NCBI GenBank assembly: GCA_032718475.1
Contig: JAUCBJ010008467.1
Coordinates: 81,092 to 145,091, forward strand
DNA from: Nemertoderma westbladi
Taxonomy: Eukaryota > Xenacoelomorpha > Nemertodermatida > Nemertodermatidae
DNA length: 64,000 nt
Direction: 5' to 3'
Shown: positions 11,541 through 24,800 of the stretch, piece after piece
Layout: the number at the start of each line of letters is the position of its first letter
Numbering within the stretch: position 1 is the first letter of the stretch
Translations under genes and position numbers: made by a program
The notes under the pieces: generated by a model
What the model was told of the DNA's origin: nothing
The model's input: the letters and a program-made list of their open reading frames with translations, nothing else
Database searches by the model: none

Positions 11541-14470
11541 CGCCCTACAATAATAACATTTGTACTTCAATGCTATGCTCGCCCTACAATAATAACATTT
11601 GTACTTTAATGCTATGCTCGAGCTCGCCCTACAATAATAACATTTGTACTTCAATGCTATGCTCGGGCTACAATAATAACATTTGTACTTCAATGCTATG
11701 CTCGGGCTACAATAATAACATTTGTACTTCAATGCTATGCTCGGGCTCGCCCTACAATAATAACATTTGTACTTCAATGCTATGCTCGGGCTACAATAAT
11801 AACATTTGTACTTCAATGCTATGCTCGGGCTACAATAATAACATTTGTACTTCAATGCTATGCTCGCCCTACAATAATAACATTTGCACTTCAATGCTAT
11901 GCTCGGGCTACAATAATAACATTTGTACTTCAATGCTATGCTCGGGCTACAATAATAACATTTGTACTTCAATGCTATGCTCGGGCTACAATAATAACAT
12001 TTGTACTTCAATGTTATGCTCGGGCTACAATAATAACATTTGTACTTCAATGCTATGCTTGGGCTCGCCCTACAATAATAACATTTGTACTTCAATGCTA
12101 TGCTCGGGCTACAATAATAAAATTTGTACTTCAATGCTATGCTCGGGCTACAATAATAACATTTGTACTTCAATGATATGCTCGCCCTACAATAATAACA
12201 TTTGTACTTCAATGCTATGCTCGGGCTACAATAATAACATTTGTACTTCAATGCTATGCTCGGGCTACAATAATAACAATTGTACTTCAATGCTATGCTC
12301 GGGCTACAATAATAACATTTGTACTTCAATGCTATACTCGGGCTACAATAATAACATTTGTACTTCAATGCTATGCTTGGGCTCGCCCTACAATAATAAC
12401 ATTTGTACTTCAATGCTATGCTCGGGCTACAATAATAAAATTTGTACTTCAATGCTATGCTCGGGCTACAATAATAACATTTGTACTTCAATGCTATGCT
12501 CGGGCTCGCCCTACAATAATAACATTTGTACTTCAATGCTATGCTCGGGCTACAATAATAACATTTGTACTTCAATGCTATGCTCGGGCTCGCCCTACAA
12601 TAATAACATTTGTACTTCAATGCTATGCTCGGGCTACAATAATAACATTTGTACTTCAATGCTATGCTCGGGCTACAATAATAACTTTTGTACTTCAATG
12701 CTATGCTCGCCCTACAATAATAACATTTGTACTTCAATGCTATGCTCGGGCTACAATAATAACATTTGTACTTCAATGCTATGCTCGGGCTACAATAATA
12801 ACATTTGTACTTCAATGCTATGCTCGGGCTCGCCCTACAATAATAATATTTGTACTTCAATGCTATGCTCGGGCTACAATAATAATATTTGTACTTCAAT
12901 GCTATGCTCGGGCTACAATAATAACATTTGTACTTCAATGCTATGCTCGGGCTCGCCCTACAATAATAACATTTGTACTTCAATGCTATGCTCGGGCTAC
13001 AATAATAACATTTGTATTTCAATGCTATGCTCGGGCTCGCCCTACAATAATAACATTTGTACTTCAATGCTATGCTCGGGCTACAATAATAACATTTGTA
13101 CTTCAATGCTATGCTCGGGCTACAATAATAACATTTGTACTTCAATGCTATGCTCGCCCTACAATAATAACATTTGTACTTCAATGCTATGCTCGGGCTA
13201 CAATAATAACATTTGTACTTCAATGCTATGCTCGGGCTCGCCCTACAATAATAACATTTGTACTTCAATGCTATGCTCGGGCTACAATAATAACATTTGT
13301 ACTTCAATGCTATGCTCGGACTCGCCCTACAATAATAACATTTGTACTTCAATGCTATGCTCGGGCTACAATAATAACATTTGTACTTCAATGCTATGCT
13401 CGGGCTACAATAATAACATTTGTACTTCAATGCTATGCTCGGGCTACAATAATAACATTTGTACTTCAATGCTATGCTCGGGCTACAATAATAACATTTG
13501 TACTTCAATGCTATGCTCGCTCTACAATAATAACATTTGTACTTCAATGCTATGCTCGGGCTCGCCCTACAATAATAACATTTGTACTTCAATGCTATGC
13601 TCGCCCTACAATAATAACATTTGTACTTCAATGCTATGCTCGGCTCGCCCTACAATAATAACATTTGTACTTCAATGCTATGCTCGGGCTCGCCCTACAA
13701 TAATAACATTTGTACTTCAATGCTATGCTCGCCCTACAATAATAACATTTGTACTTCAATGCTATGCTCGGGCTCGCCCTACAATAATAACATTTGTACT
13801 TCAATGCTATGCTCGCCATACAATAATAACATTTGTACTTCAATGCTATGCTCGCCCTACAATAATAACATTTGTACTTCAATGCTATGCTCGGGCTCGC
13901 CCTACAATAATAACATTTGTACTTCAATGCTATGCTCGACCTACATTAATAACATTTGTACTTCAATGCTATGCTCGCCCTACAATAATAACATTTGTTC
14001 TTCAATGCTATGCTCGCCCTACAATAATAACATTTGTACTTCAATGCTATGCTCGGGCTCGCCCTACAATAATAACATTTGTACTTCAATGCTATGCTCG
14101 CCCTACAATAATAACATTTGTACTTCAATGCTATGCTCGGGCTCGCCCTACAATAATAACATTTGTACTTCAATGCTATGCTTGCCCTACAATAATAACA
14201 TTTGTACTTCAATGCTATGCTCGGGCTACAATAATAACATTTGTATTTCAATGCTATGCTCGGGCTACAATAATAACATTTGTACTTCAATGCTATGCTC
14301 GGGCTACAATAATAACATTTGTACTTCAATGCTATGCTCGGGCTCGCCCTACAATAATAACATTTGTACTTCAATGCTATGCTCGGGCTACAATAATAAC
14401 ATTTGTACTTCAATGCTATGCTCGCCCTACAATAATAACATGTGTACTTCAATGCTATGCTCGGGCTCGC

Positions 14471-15508
14471 CCTACAATAATAACATTAGTACTTCAATGC
14501 TATGCTTGGGCTACAATAATAACATTTGTACTTCAATGCTATGCTCGCCCTACAATAATAACATTTGTACGTCAATGCTATGCTCGGGCTCGCCCTACAA
14601 TAATAACATTTGTACTTCAATGCTATGCTCGGGCTACAATAATAACATTTGTACTTCAATGCTATGCTCGCCCTACAATAATAACATTTGTACTTCAATG
14701 CTATGCTCGGGCTCGCCCTACAATAATAACATTTGTACTTCAATGCTATGCTCGGGCTCGCCCTGCAATAATAACATTTGTACTTCAATGCTATGCTCGG
14801 GCTACAATAATAACATTTGTACTTCAATGCTATGCTCGGGCTCGCCCTACAATAATAACATTTGTACTTCAATGCTATGCTCGGGCTCGCCCTACAATAA
14901 TAACATTTGTACTTCAATGCTATGCTCGGGCTCGCCCTACAATAATAACATTTGTACTTCAATGCTATGCTCGGGCTCGCCCTACAATAATAACATTTGT
15001 ATTTCAATGCTATGCTCGCCCTACAATAATAACATTTGTACTACAATGCTATGCTCGGGCTCGCCCTACAATAATAACATTTGTACTTCAATGCTATGCT
15101 CGGGCTACAATAATAACATTTGTACTTCAATGCTATGCTCGCCCTACATTAATAACATTTGTACTTCAATGCTATGCTCGCCCTACATTAATAACATTTG
15201 TACTTCAATGCTATGCTCGGGCTCGCCCTACAATAATAACATTTGTACTTCAATGCTATGCTCGCCCTACAATAATAACATTTGTACTACAATGCTATGC
15301 TCGGGCTCGCCCTACAATAATAACATTTGTACTTCAATGCTATGCTCGGGCTCGCCCTACAATAATAACATTTGTACTTCAATGCTATGCTCGCCCTACA
15401 TTAATAACATTTGTAATTCAATGCTATGCTCTTCCTACAATAATAACATTTGTACTTCAATGCTATGCTCGCCCTACAATAATAACATTTGTACTTCAAT
15501 GCTATGCT
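14471..15508 (+). repeat. Block alpha, copy 5
   Basis: This is alpha copy 3 shifted by 5,774 bp, with the same CCCTGCAAT and CCCTACAAT differences. It is the last alpha copy in the window. Confidence 0.85.
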
Positions 15509-16987
15509 CGCCCTACAATAATAACATTTGTACTTCAATGCTATGCTCGCCCTACAATAATAACATTTGTACTTTAATGCTATGCTCGAGCTCGCCCTAC
15601 AATAATAACATTTGTACTTCAATGCTATGCTCGGGCTACAATAATAACATTTGTACTTCAATGCTATGCTCGGGCTACAATAATAACATTTGTACTTCAA
15701 TGCTATGCTCGGGCTCGCCCTACAATAATAACATTTGTACTTCAATGCTATGCTCGGGCTACAATAATAACATTTGTACTTCAATGCTATGCTTGCCCTA
15801 CAATAATAACATTTGTACTTCAATGCTATGCTCGGGCTAAAATAATAACATTTGTACTTCAATGCTATACTCGGGCTACAATAATAACATTTGTACTTCA
15901 ATGCTATGCTCGCCCTACAATAATAACATTTGCACTTCAATGCTATGCTCGGGCTACAATAATAACATTTGTACTTCAATGCTATGCTCGGGCTACAATA
16001 ATAACATTTGTACTTCAATGCTATGCTCGGGCTACAATAATAACATTTGTACTTCAATGCTATGCTCGGGCTACAATAATAACATTTGTATTTCAATGCT
16101 ATGCTTGGGCTCGCCCTAGAATAATAACATTTGTACTTCAATGCTATGCTCGGGCTACAATAATAAAATTTGTACTTCAATGCTATGCTCGGGCTACAAT
16201 AATAACATTTGTACTTCAATGCTATGCTCGGGCTCGCCCTACAATAATAACATTTGTACTTCAATGCTATGCTCGGGCTACAATAATAACATTTGTACTT
16301 CAATGCTATGCTCGGGCTCGCCCTACAATAATAACATTTGTACTTCAATGCTATGCTCGGGCTACAATAATAACATTTGTACTTCAATGCTATGCTCGGG
16401 CTACAATAATAACATTTGTACTTCAATGCTATGCTCGCCCTACAATAATAACATTTGTACTTCAATGCTATGCTCGGGCTACAATAATAACATTTGTACT
16501 TCAATGCTATGCTCGGGCTCGCCCTACAATAATAACATTTGTACTTCAATGCTATGCTCGGGCTCGCCCTACAATAATAACATTTGTACTTCAATGCTAT
16601 GCTCGCCAAACATTAATAACATTTGTACTTCAATGCTATGCTCTTCCTACAATAATAACATTTGTACTTCAATGCTATGTTCGCCCTACAATAATAACAT
16701 TTGTACTTCAATGCTATGCTCGCCCTACATTAATAACATTTGTACTTCAATGCTATGCTCGGGCTACAATAATAACATTTGTACTGCAATGCTATGCTCG
16801 GGCTCGCCCTACAATAATAACATTTGTACTTCAATGCTTTGCTCGGGCTACAATAATAACATTTGTACTTCAATGCTATGCTCGGGCTCGCCCTACAATA
16901 ATAACATTTGTACTTCAATGCTATGCTCGGGCTACAATAATAACAGTTGTACTTCAATGCTATGCTCGCCCTACAATAATAACATTT

Positions 16988-17029
16988 GTACTTCTTCAAT
17001 GCTATGCTCGGGCTACAATAATAACATTT
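16988..17029 (+). repeat. 42-bp G unit with an extra TTC
   Basis: The unit reads GTACTTCTTCAATG, a three-base duplication of TTC. It is the only 42-bp unit I saw. It keeps the reading frames open. Confidence 0.85.
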
Positions 17030-18112
17030 GTACTTCAATGCTATGCTCGGGCTACAATAATAACATTTGTTCTTCAATGCTATACTCGCCCTACAATAAT
17101 AACATTTGCACTTCAATGCTATGCTCGAGCTACAATAATAACATTTGTACTTCAATGCTATGCTCGGGCTACAATAATAACATTTGTACTTCAATGCTAT
17201 GCTCGGGCTACTATAATAACATTTGTACTTCAATGCTATGCTCGGGCTACAATAATAACATTTGTACTTCAATGCTATGCTTGGGCTCGCCCTACAATAA
17301 TAACATTTGTACTTCAATGCTATGCTCGGGCTACAATAATAAAATTTGTACTTCAATGCTATGCTCGGGCTACAATAATAACATTTGTACTTCAATGCTA
17401 TGCTCGGGCTCGCCCTACAATAATAACATTTGTACTTCAATGCTATGCTCGGGCAACAATAATAACATTTGTACTTTAATGCTATGCTCGGGCTACAATA
17501 ATAACATTTGTACTTCAATGCTATGCTCGGGCTACAATAATAACATTTGTACTTCAATGCTATGCTCGCCCTACAATAATAACATTTGTACTTCAATGCT
17601 ATGCTCGGGCTACAATAATAACATTTGTACTTCAATGCTATGCTCGGGCTACAATAATAACATTTGTACTTCAATGCTATGCTCGCCCTACAATAATAAC
17701 ATTTGTACTTCAATGCTATGCTCGGGCTACAATAATAACTTTTGTACTTCAATGCTATGCTCGCCCTACAATAATAACATTTGTACTTCAATGCTATGCT
17801 CGGGCTACAATAATAACATTTGTACTTCAATGCTATGCTCGGGCTACAATAATAACATTTGTACTTCAATGCTATGCTCGGGCTCGCCCTACAATAATAA
17901 TATTTGTACTTCAATGCTATGCTCGGGCTACAATAATAATATTTGTACTTCAATGCTATGCTCGGGCTACAATAATAACATTTGTACTTCAATGCTATCC
18001 TCGGGCTCGCCCTACAATAATAACATTTGTACTTCAATGCTATGCTCGGGCTACAATAATAACATTTGTATTTCAATGCTATGCTCGGGCTCGCCCTACA
18101 ATAATAACATTT

Positions 18113-18150
18113 GTACTTCAATGCTATGCTCGGCTACAATAATAACATTT
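18113..18150 (+). repeat. 38-bp G unit with one G lost
   Basis: The switch region reads CTCGGCTACA, one base shorter than a G unit. It shifts all frames. It resembles the 44-bp lesion but sits in a G-unit background. Confidence 0.85.
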
Positions 18151-18597
18151 GTACTTCAATGCTATGCTCGGGCTACAATAATAACATTTGTACTTCAATG
18201 CTATGCTCGCTCTACAATAATAACATTTGTACTTTAATGCTATGCTCGGGCTACAATAATAACATTTGTACTTCAATGCTATGCTCGGGCTCGCCCTACA
18301 ATAATAACATTTGTACTTCAATGCTATGCTCGGGCTACAATAATAACATTTGTACTTCAATGCTATGCTCGGGCTCGCCCTACAATAATAACATTTGTAC
18401 TTCAATGCTATGCTCGGGCTACAATAATAACATTTGTACTTCAATGCTATGCTCGGGCTACAATAATAACATTTGTACTTCAATGCTATGCTCGGGCTCG
18501 CCCTACAATAATAACATTTGTACTTCAATGCTATGCTCGGGCTACAATAATAACATTTGTACTTCAATGCTATGCTCGCCCTACAATAATAACATTT

Positions 18598-18633
18598 GTA
18601 CTTCAATGCTATGCTCGGGCAATAATAACATTT
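18598..18633 (+). repeat. 36-bp G unit lacking TAC
   Basis: The unit reads CTCGGGCAATAATAAC; three bases of CTACAATAAT are missing. It is the shortest unit found in the window. Confidence 0.85.
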
Positions 18634-18839
18634 GTACTTCAATGCTATGCTCGGGCTACAATAATAACATTTGTACTTCAATGCTATGCTCGCTCTACAA
18701 TAATAACATTTGTACTTCAATGCTATGCTCGGGCTCGCCCTACAATAATAACATTTGTACTTCAATGCTATGCTCGCCCTACAATAATAACATTTGTACT
18801 TCAATGCTATGCTCGGCTCGCCCTACAATAATAACATTT

Positions 18840-19640
18840 GTACTTCAATGCTATGCACCGGCTCGCCCTACAATAATAACATTTGTACTTCAATGCTATG
18901 CTCGCCCTACAATAATAACATTTGTACTTCAATGCTATGCTCGGGCTCGCCCTACAATAATAACATTTGTACTTCAATGCTATGCTCGCCCTACAATAAT
19001 AACATTTGTACTTCAATGCTATGCTCGCCCTACAATAATAACATTTGTACTTCAATGCTATGCTCGGGCTCGCCCTACAATAATAACATTTGTACTTCAA
19101 TGCTATGCTCGACCTACATTAATAACATTTGTACTTCAATGCTATGCTCGCCCTACAATAATAACATTTGTACTTCAATGCTATGCTCGCCCTACAATAA
19201 TAACATTTGTACTTCAGTGCTATGCTCGCCCTACAATAATAACATTTGTACTTCAATGCTATGCTCGCCCTACAATAATAACATTTGTACTTCAATGCTA
19301 TGCTCGGGCTCGCCCTACAATAATAACATTTGTACTTCAATGCTATGCTCGGGCTCGCCCTACAATAATAACATTTGTACTTCAATGCTATGCTCGCCCT
19401 ACATTAATAACATTTGTACTTCAATGCTATGCTCTTTCTAAAATAATAACATTTATACTTCAATGCTATGTTCGCCCTACAATAATAACATTTGTACTTC
19501 AATGCTATGCTCGGGCTCGCCCTACATTAATAACATTTGTACTTCAATGCTATGCTCGGGCTACAATAATAACATTTGTACTTCAATGCTATGCTCGCCC
19601 TAGAATAATAACATTTGTACTTCAATGCTATGCTCGCCCT
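18840..19640 (+). repeat. Patch of unusually diverged units
   Basis: Within about 800 bp several units carry multiple or rare changes: GCACCGGCTCG near 18,856, a CTTCAGTGC unit near 19,215, GCTCTTTCTAAAATAAT with ATTTATAC near 19,432-19,458, ATGTTCGCCC near 19,470 and CCTAGAATAAT near 19,602. The backbone is still the satellite. CTAAAATAAT and CCTAGAATAAT create stops in the Asn-rich frame. Confidence 0.7.
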
Positions 19641-21644
19641 ACAATAATAACATTTGTACTTCAATGCTATGCTCGGGCTCGCCCTACATTAATAACATTT
19701 GTACTTCAATGCTATGCTCGGGCTACAATAATAACATTTGTACTGCAATGCTATGCTCGGGCTCGCGCTACAATAATAACATTTGTACTTCAATGCTTTG
19801 CTTGGGCTACAATAATAACATTTGTACTTCAATGCTATGCTCGGGCTCGCCCTACAATAATAACATTTGTACTTCAATGCTATGCTCGTGCTACAATAAT
19901 AACAGTTGCACTTCAATGCTATGCTCGCCCTACAATAATAACATTTGTACTTCAATGCTATGCTCGGGCTACAATAATAACATTTGTACTTCAATGCTAT
20001 GCTCGGGCTACAATAATAACATTTGTTCTTTAATGCTATGCTCGCCCTACAATAATAACATTTGCACTTCAATGCTATGCTCGAGCTACAATAATAACAT
20101 TTGTACTTCAATGCTATGCTCGGGCTACAATAATAACATTTGTACTTCAATGCTATGCTCGGGCTACTATAATAACATTTGTACTTCAATGCTATGCTCG
20201 GGCTACAATAATAACATTTGCACTTCAATGCTATGCTTGGGCTCGCCCTACAATAATAACATTTGTACTTCAATGCTATGCTCGGGCTACAATAATAAAA
20301 TTTGTACTTCAATGCTATGCTCGGGCTACAATAATAACATTTGTACTTCAATGCTATGCTCGGGCTCGCCCTACAATAATAAAATTTGTACTTCAATGCT
20401 ATGCTCGGGCAACAATAATAACATTTGTACTTCAATGCTATGCTCGGGCTACAATAATAACATTTGTACTTCAATGCTATGCTCGGGCTACAATAATAAC
20501 ATTTGTACTTCAATGCTATGCTCGCCCTACAATAATAACATTTGTACTTCAATGCTATGCTCGGGCTACAATAATAACATTTGTACTTCAATGCTATGCT
20601 CGGGCTACAATAATAACATTTGTACTTCAATGTTATGCTCGCCCTACAATAATAACATTTGTACTTCAATGCTATGCTCGGGCTACAATAATAACATTTG
20701 TACTTCAATGCTATGCTCGGGCTACAATAATAACATTTGTACTTCAATGCTATGCTCGGGCTCACCCTACAATAATAATATTTGTACTTCAATGCTATGC
20801 TCGGGCTACAATAATAATATTTGTACTTCAATGCTATGCTCGGGCTACAATAATAACATTTGTACTTCAATGCTATGCTCGGGCTCGCCCTACAATAATA
20901 ACATTTGTACTTCAATGCTATGCTCGGGCTACAATAATAACATTTGTACTTCAATGCTATGCTCGGGCTCGCCCTACAATAATAACATTTGTACTTCAAT
21001 GCTATGCTCGGGCTACAATAATAACATTTGTACTTCAATGCTATGCTCGGGCTACAATAATAACATTTGTACTTCAATGCTATGCTCGCCCTACAATAAT
21101 AACATTTGTACTTCAATGCTATGCTCGGGCTACAATAATAACATTTGTACTTCAATGCTATGCTCGGGCTCGCCCTACAATAATAACATTTGTACTTCAA
21201 TGCTATGCTCGGGCTACAATAATAACATTTGTACTTCAATGCTATGCTCGGGCTCGCCCTACAATAATAACATTTGTACTTCAATGCTATGCTCGGGCTA
21301 CAATAATAACATTTGTACTTCAATGCTATGCTCGCCCTACAATAATAACATTTGTACTTCAATGCTATGCTCGGGCTACAATAATAACATTTGTACTTCA
21401 ATGCTATGCTCGGGCTCGCCCTACAATAATAACATTTGTACTTCAATGCTATGCTCGGGCTACAATAATAACATTTGTACTTCAATGCTATGCTCGGGCT
21501 CGCCCTACAATAATAACATTTGTACTTCAATGCTATGCTCGGGCTACAATAATAACATTTGTACTTCAATGCTATGCTCGGGCTACAATAATAACATTTG
21601 TACTTCAATGCTATGCTCGGGCTCGCCCTACAATAATAACATTT

Positions 21645-21685
21645 GTACTTCAATGCTATGCTCGGCCGCTACAATAATAACATTT
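21645..21685 (+). repeat. 41-bp unit with CTCGGCCGCTACA
   Basis: The switch region reads CTCGGCCGCTACA, two bases longer than a G unit or four shorter than an L unit. It could be an imperfect L-to-G deletion. It shifts the frame and is one of the points where long open frames change peptide type. Confidence 0.85.
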
Positions 21686-21892
21686 GTACTTCAATGCTAT
21701 GCTCGGGCTCGCCCTACAATAATAACATTTGTACTTCAATGCTATGCTCGGGCTACAATAATAACATTTGTACTTCAATGCTATGCTCGGGCTCGCCCTA
21801 CAATAATAACATTTGTACTTCAATGCTATGCTCGCCCTACAATAATAACATTTGTACTTCAATGCTATGCTCGGGCTACAATAATAACATTT

Positions 21893-21935
21893 GTACTTCA
21901 ATGCTATGCTCGGGCTCCCTACAATAATAACATTT
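21893..21935 (+). repeat. 43-bp L unit lacking two bases
   Basis: The switch region reads CTCGGGCTCCCTACA, an L unit without the CG of the second hexamer. It lies about 250 bp after the 41-bp unit and shifts the frame again. Confidence 0.85.
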
Positions 21936-23744
21936 GTACTTCAATGCTATGCTCGCTCTACAATAATAACATTTGTACTTCAATGCTATGCTCGGGCTCG
22001 CCCTACAATAATAACATTTGTACTTCAATGCTATGCTCGCCCTACAATAATAACATTTGTACTTCAATGCTATGCTCGGCTCGCCCTACAATAATAACAT
22101 TTGTACTTCAATGCTATGCTCGGGCTCGCCCTACAATAATATCATTTGTTCTTCAATGCTATGCTCGGGCTCGCCCTACAATAATAACATTTGTACTTCA
22201 ATGCTATGCTCGCCCTACAATAATAACATTTGTACTTCAATGCTATGCTCGCCCTACAATAATAACATTTGTACTTCAATGCTATGCTCGGGCTCGCCCT
22301 ACAATAATAACATTTGTACTTCAATTCTATGCTCGACCTACATTAATAACATTTGTACTTCAATGCTATGCTCGCCCTACAATAATAACATTTGTACTTC
22401 AATGCTATGCTCACCCTACAATAATAACATTTGTACTTCAGTGCTATGCTCGCCCTACAATAATAACATTTGTACTTCAATGCTATGCTCGCCCTACTAT
22501 AATAACATTTGTACTTCAATGCTATGCTCGGGCTCGCCCTACAATAATAACATTTGTACTTCAATGCTATGCTCGGGCTCGCCCTACAATAATAACATTT
22601 GTACTTCAATGCTATGCTCGCCCTACATTAATAACATTTGTACTTCAATACTATGCTCTTCCTACAATAATAACATTTGTACTTCAATGCTATGCTCGCC
22701 CTACAATAATAACATTTGTACTTCAATGCTATGCTCGGGTTACAATAATAACATTTGTACTTCAATGCTATGCTCGGGCTACAATAATAACATTTGTACT
22801 TCAATGCTATGCTCGGGCTCGCCCTACAATAATAACATTTGTACTTCAATGCTATGCTCGGGCTACAATAATAACATTTGTACTTCAATGCTATGCTCGC
22901 CCTACAATAATAACATTTGTACTTCAATGCTATGCTCGGGCTACAATAATAACATTTGTACTTCAATGCTATGCTCGGGCTACAATAATAACATTTGTTC
23001 TTCAATGCTATGCTCGCCCTACAATAATAACATTTGCACTTCAATGCTATGCTCGAGCTACAATAATAACATTTGTACTTCAATGCTATGCTCGGGCTAC
23101 AATAATAACATTTGTACTTCAATGCTATGCTCGGGCTACTATAATAACATTTGTACTTCAATGCTATGCTCGGGCTACAATAATAACATTTGTACTTCAA
23201 TGCTATGCTTGGGCTCGCCCTACAATAATAACATTTGTACTTCAATGCTATGCTCGGGCTACAATAATAAAATTTGTACTTCAATGCTATGCTCGGGCTA
23301 CAATAATAACATTTGTACTTCAATGCTATGCTCGGGCTCGCCCTACAATAATAACATTTGTACTTCAATGCTATGCTCGGGCTACAATAATAACATTTGT
23401 ACTTCAATGCTATGCTCGGGCTCGCCCTACAATAATAACATTTGTACTTCAATGCTATGCTCGGGCTACAATAATAACATTTGTACTTCAATGCTATGCT
23501 CGGGCTACAATAATAACATTTGTACTTCAATGCTATGCTCGCCCTACAATAATAACATTTGTACTTCAATGCTATGCTCGGGCTACAATAATAACATTTG
23601 TACTTCAATGCTATGCTCGTGCTACAATAATAACATTTGCACTTCAATGCTATGCTCGGGCTCGCCCTACAATAATAATATTTGTACTTCAATGCTATGC
23701 TCGGGCTACAATAATAATATCTGTACTTCAATGCTATGCTCGGG

Positions 23745-24800
23745 CTACAATAATAACATTTGTACTTCAATGCTATGCTCGGGCTCGCCCTACAATAATA
23801 ACATTTGTACCTCAATGCTATGCTCGGGCTACAATAATAACATTTGTACTTCAATGCTATGCTCGGGCTCGCCCTACAATAATAACATTTGTACTTCAAT
23901 GCTATGCTCGGGCTACAATAATAACATTTGTACTTCAATGCTATGCTCGGGCTAAAATAATAACATTTGTACTTCAATGCTATGCTCGCCCTACAATAAT
24001 AACATTTGTACTTCAATGCTATGCTCGGGCTACAATAATAACATTTGTACTTCAATGCTATGCTCGGGCTCGCCCTACAATAATAACATTTGTACTTCAA
24101 TGCTATGCTCGGGCTACAATAATAACATTTGTACTTCAATGCTATGCTCGGGCTCGCCCTACAATAATAACATTTGTACTTCAATGCTATGCTCGGGCTA
24201 CAATAATAACATTTGTACTTCAATGCTATGCTCGGGCTACAATAATAACATTTGTACTTCAATGCTATGCTCGGGCTCGCCCTACAATAATAACATTTGA
24301 ACTTCAATGCTATGCTCGGGCTCGCCCTACAATAATAACATTTGTACTTCAATGCTATGCTCGGGCTACAATAATAACATTTGTACTTCAATGCTATGCT
24401 CGCTCTACAATAATAACATTTGTACTTCAATGCTATGCTCGGGCTACAATAATAACATTTGTACTTCAATGCTATGCTCGGGCTACAATAATAACATTTG
24501 TACTTCAATGCTATGCTCGCCCTACAATAATAACATTTGTACTTCAATGCTATGCTCGGGCTCGCCCTACAATAATAACATTTGTATTTCAATGCTACGC
24601 TCGACCTACATTAATAACATTTGTACTTCAATGCTATGCTCGAACTACAATAATAACATTTGTACTTCAATGCTATGCTCGCCCTACAATAATAACATTT
24701 GTACTTCAGTGCTATGCTCGCCCTACAATAATAACATTTGTACTTCAATGCTATGCTCGCCCTACAATAATAACATTTGTACTTCAGTGCTATGCTCGCC
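23745..24800 (+). repeat. 1,056-bp HOR, copy 1 of 3
   Basis: Diagnostic order: GTACCTC at 23,808, a G unit with GGGCTAAAATAAT near 23,953 (a stop in the Asn-rich frame), ATTTGAACTTC near 24,298 (another stop), CTCGCTCTAC near 24,411, GTATTTC with CTACGCTCGACC near 24,585-24,604, CTCGAACTAC near 24,642, and CTTCAGTGC units. The left edge is set by the mismatch between 23,744 and 24,800. Confidence 0.87.

Larger units (their letters stand above)
10257..15888 (+). repeat. ~5.63-kb segmental duplication, copy 2
   Basis: This is the second copy of the segment starting at 4,483, at an offset of 5,774 bp. All diagnostic variants checked are present at the expected places: ATGTTATGC near 12,012, the 44-bp unit at 13,623, TGTTCTTC near 13,996 and CCCTGCAAT near 14,764. 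It holds alpha copies 4 and 5. After 15,888 the sequence leaves the copy-1 pattern and enters a different HOR family. Confidence 0.87.
15889..23744 (+). repeat. HOR family with ~2.96-kb spacing
   Basis: A G unit with CTCGAGC (an XhoI-type CTCGAG) has its variant A at 17,128, 20,084 and 23,056, spaced 2,956 and 2,972 bp. Each is preceded by a unit starting GCACTTC and followed by a unit with GGGCTACTATAAT. A fourth CTCGAGC unit lies at 28,989. Other shared markers are TGTTCTTC or TGTTCTTT units just upstream and a GCTTGGGCTCG unit followed by AATAAAATTTG just downstream. Copies carry many private substitutions, so this family looks older than the 5.77-kb duplication. The start of the region resembles parts of 6.0-6.9 kb. 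Confidence 0.75.

Noticed and set aside
17121-17131. CTCGAG sites as functional regulatory elements
   Set aside because: They arise from a single G-to-A change in a G or L switch region (near 17,128, 20,084, 23,056, 28,989, and the CTCGAGCTCG units near 5,845, 9,813, 11,619 and 15,587). They are useful as markers only.
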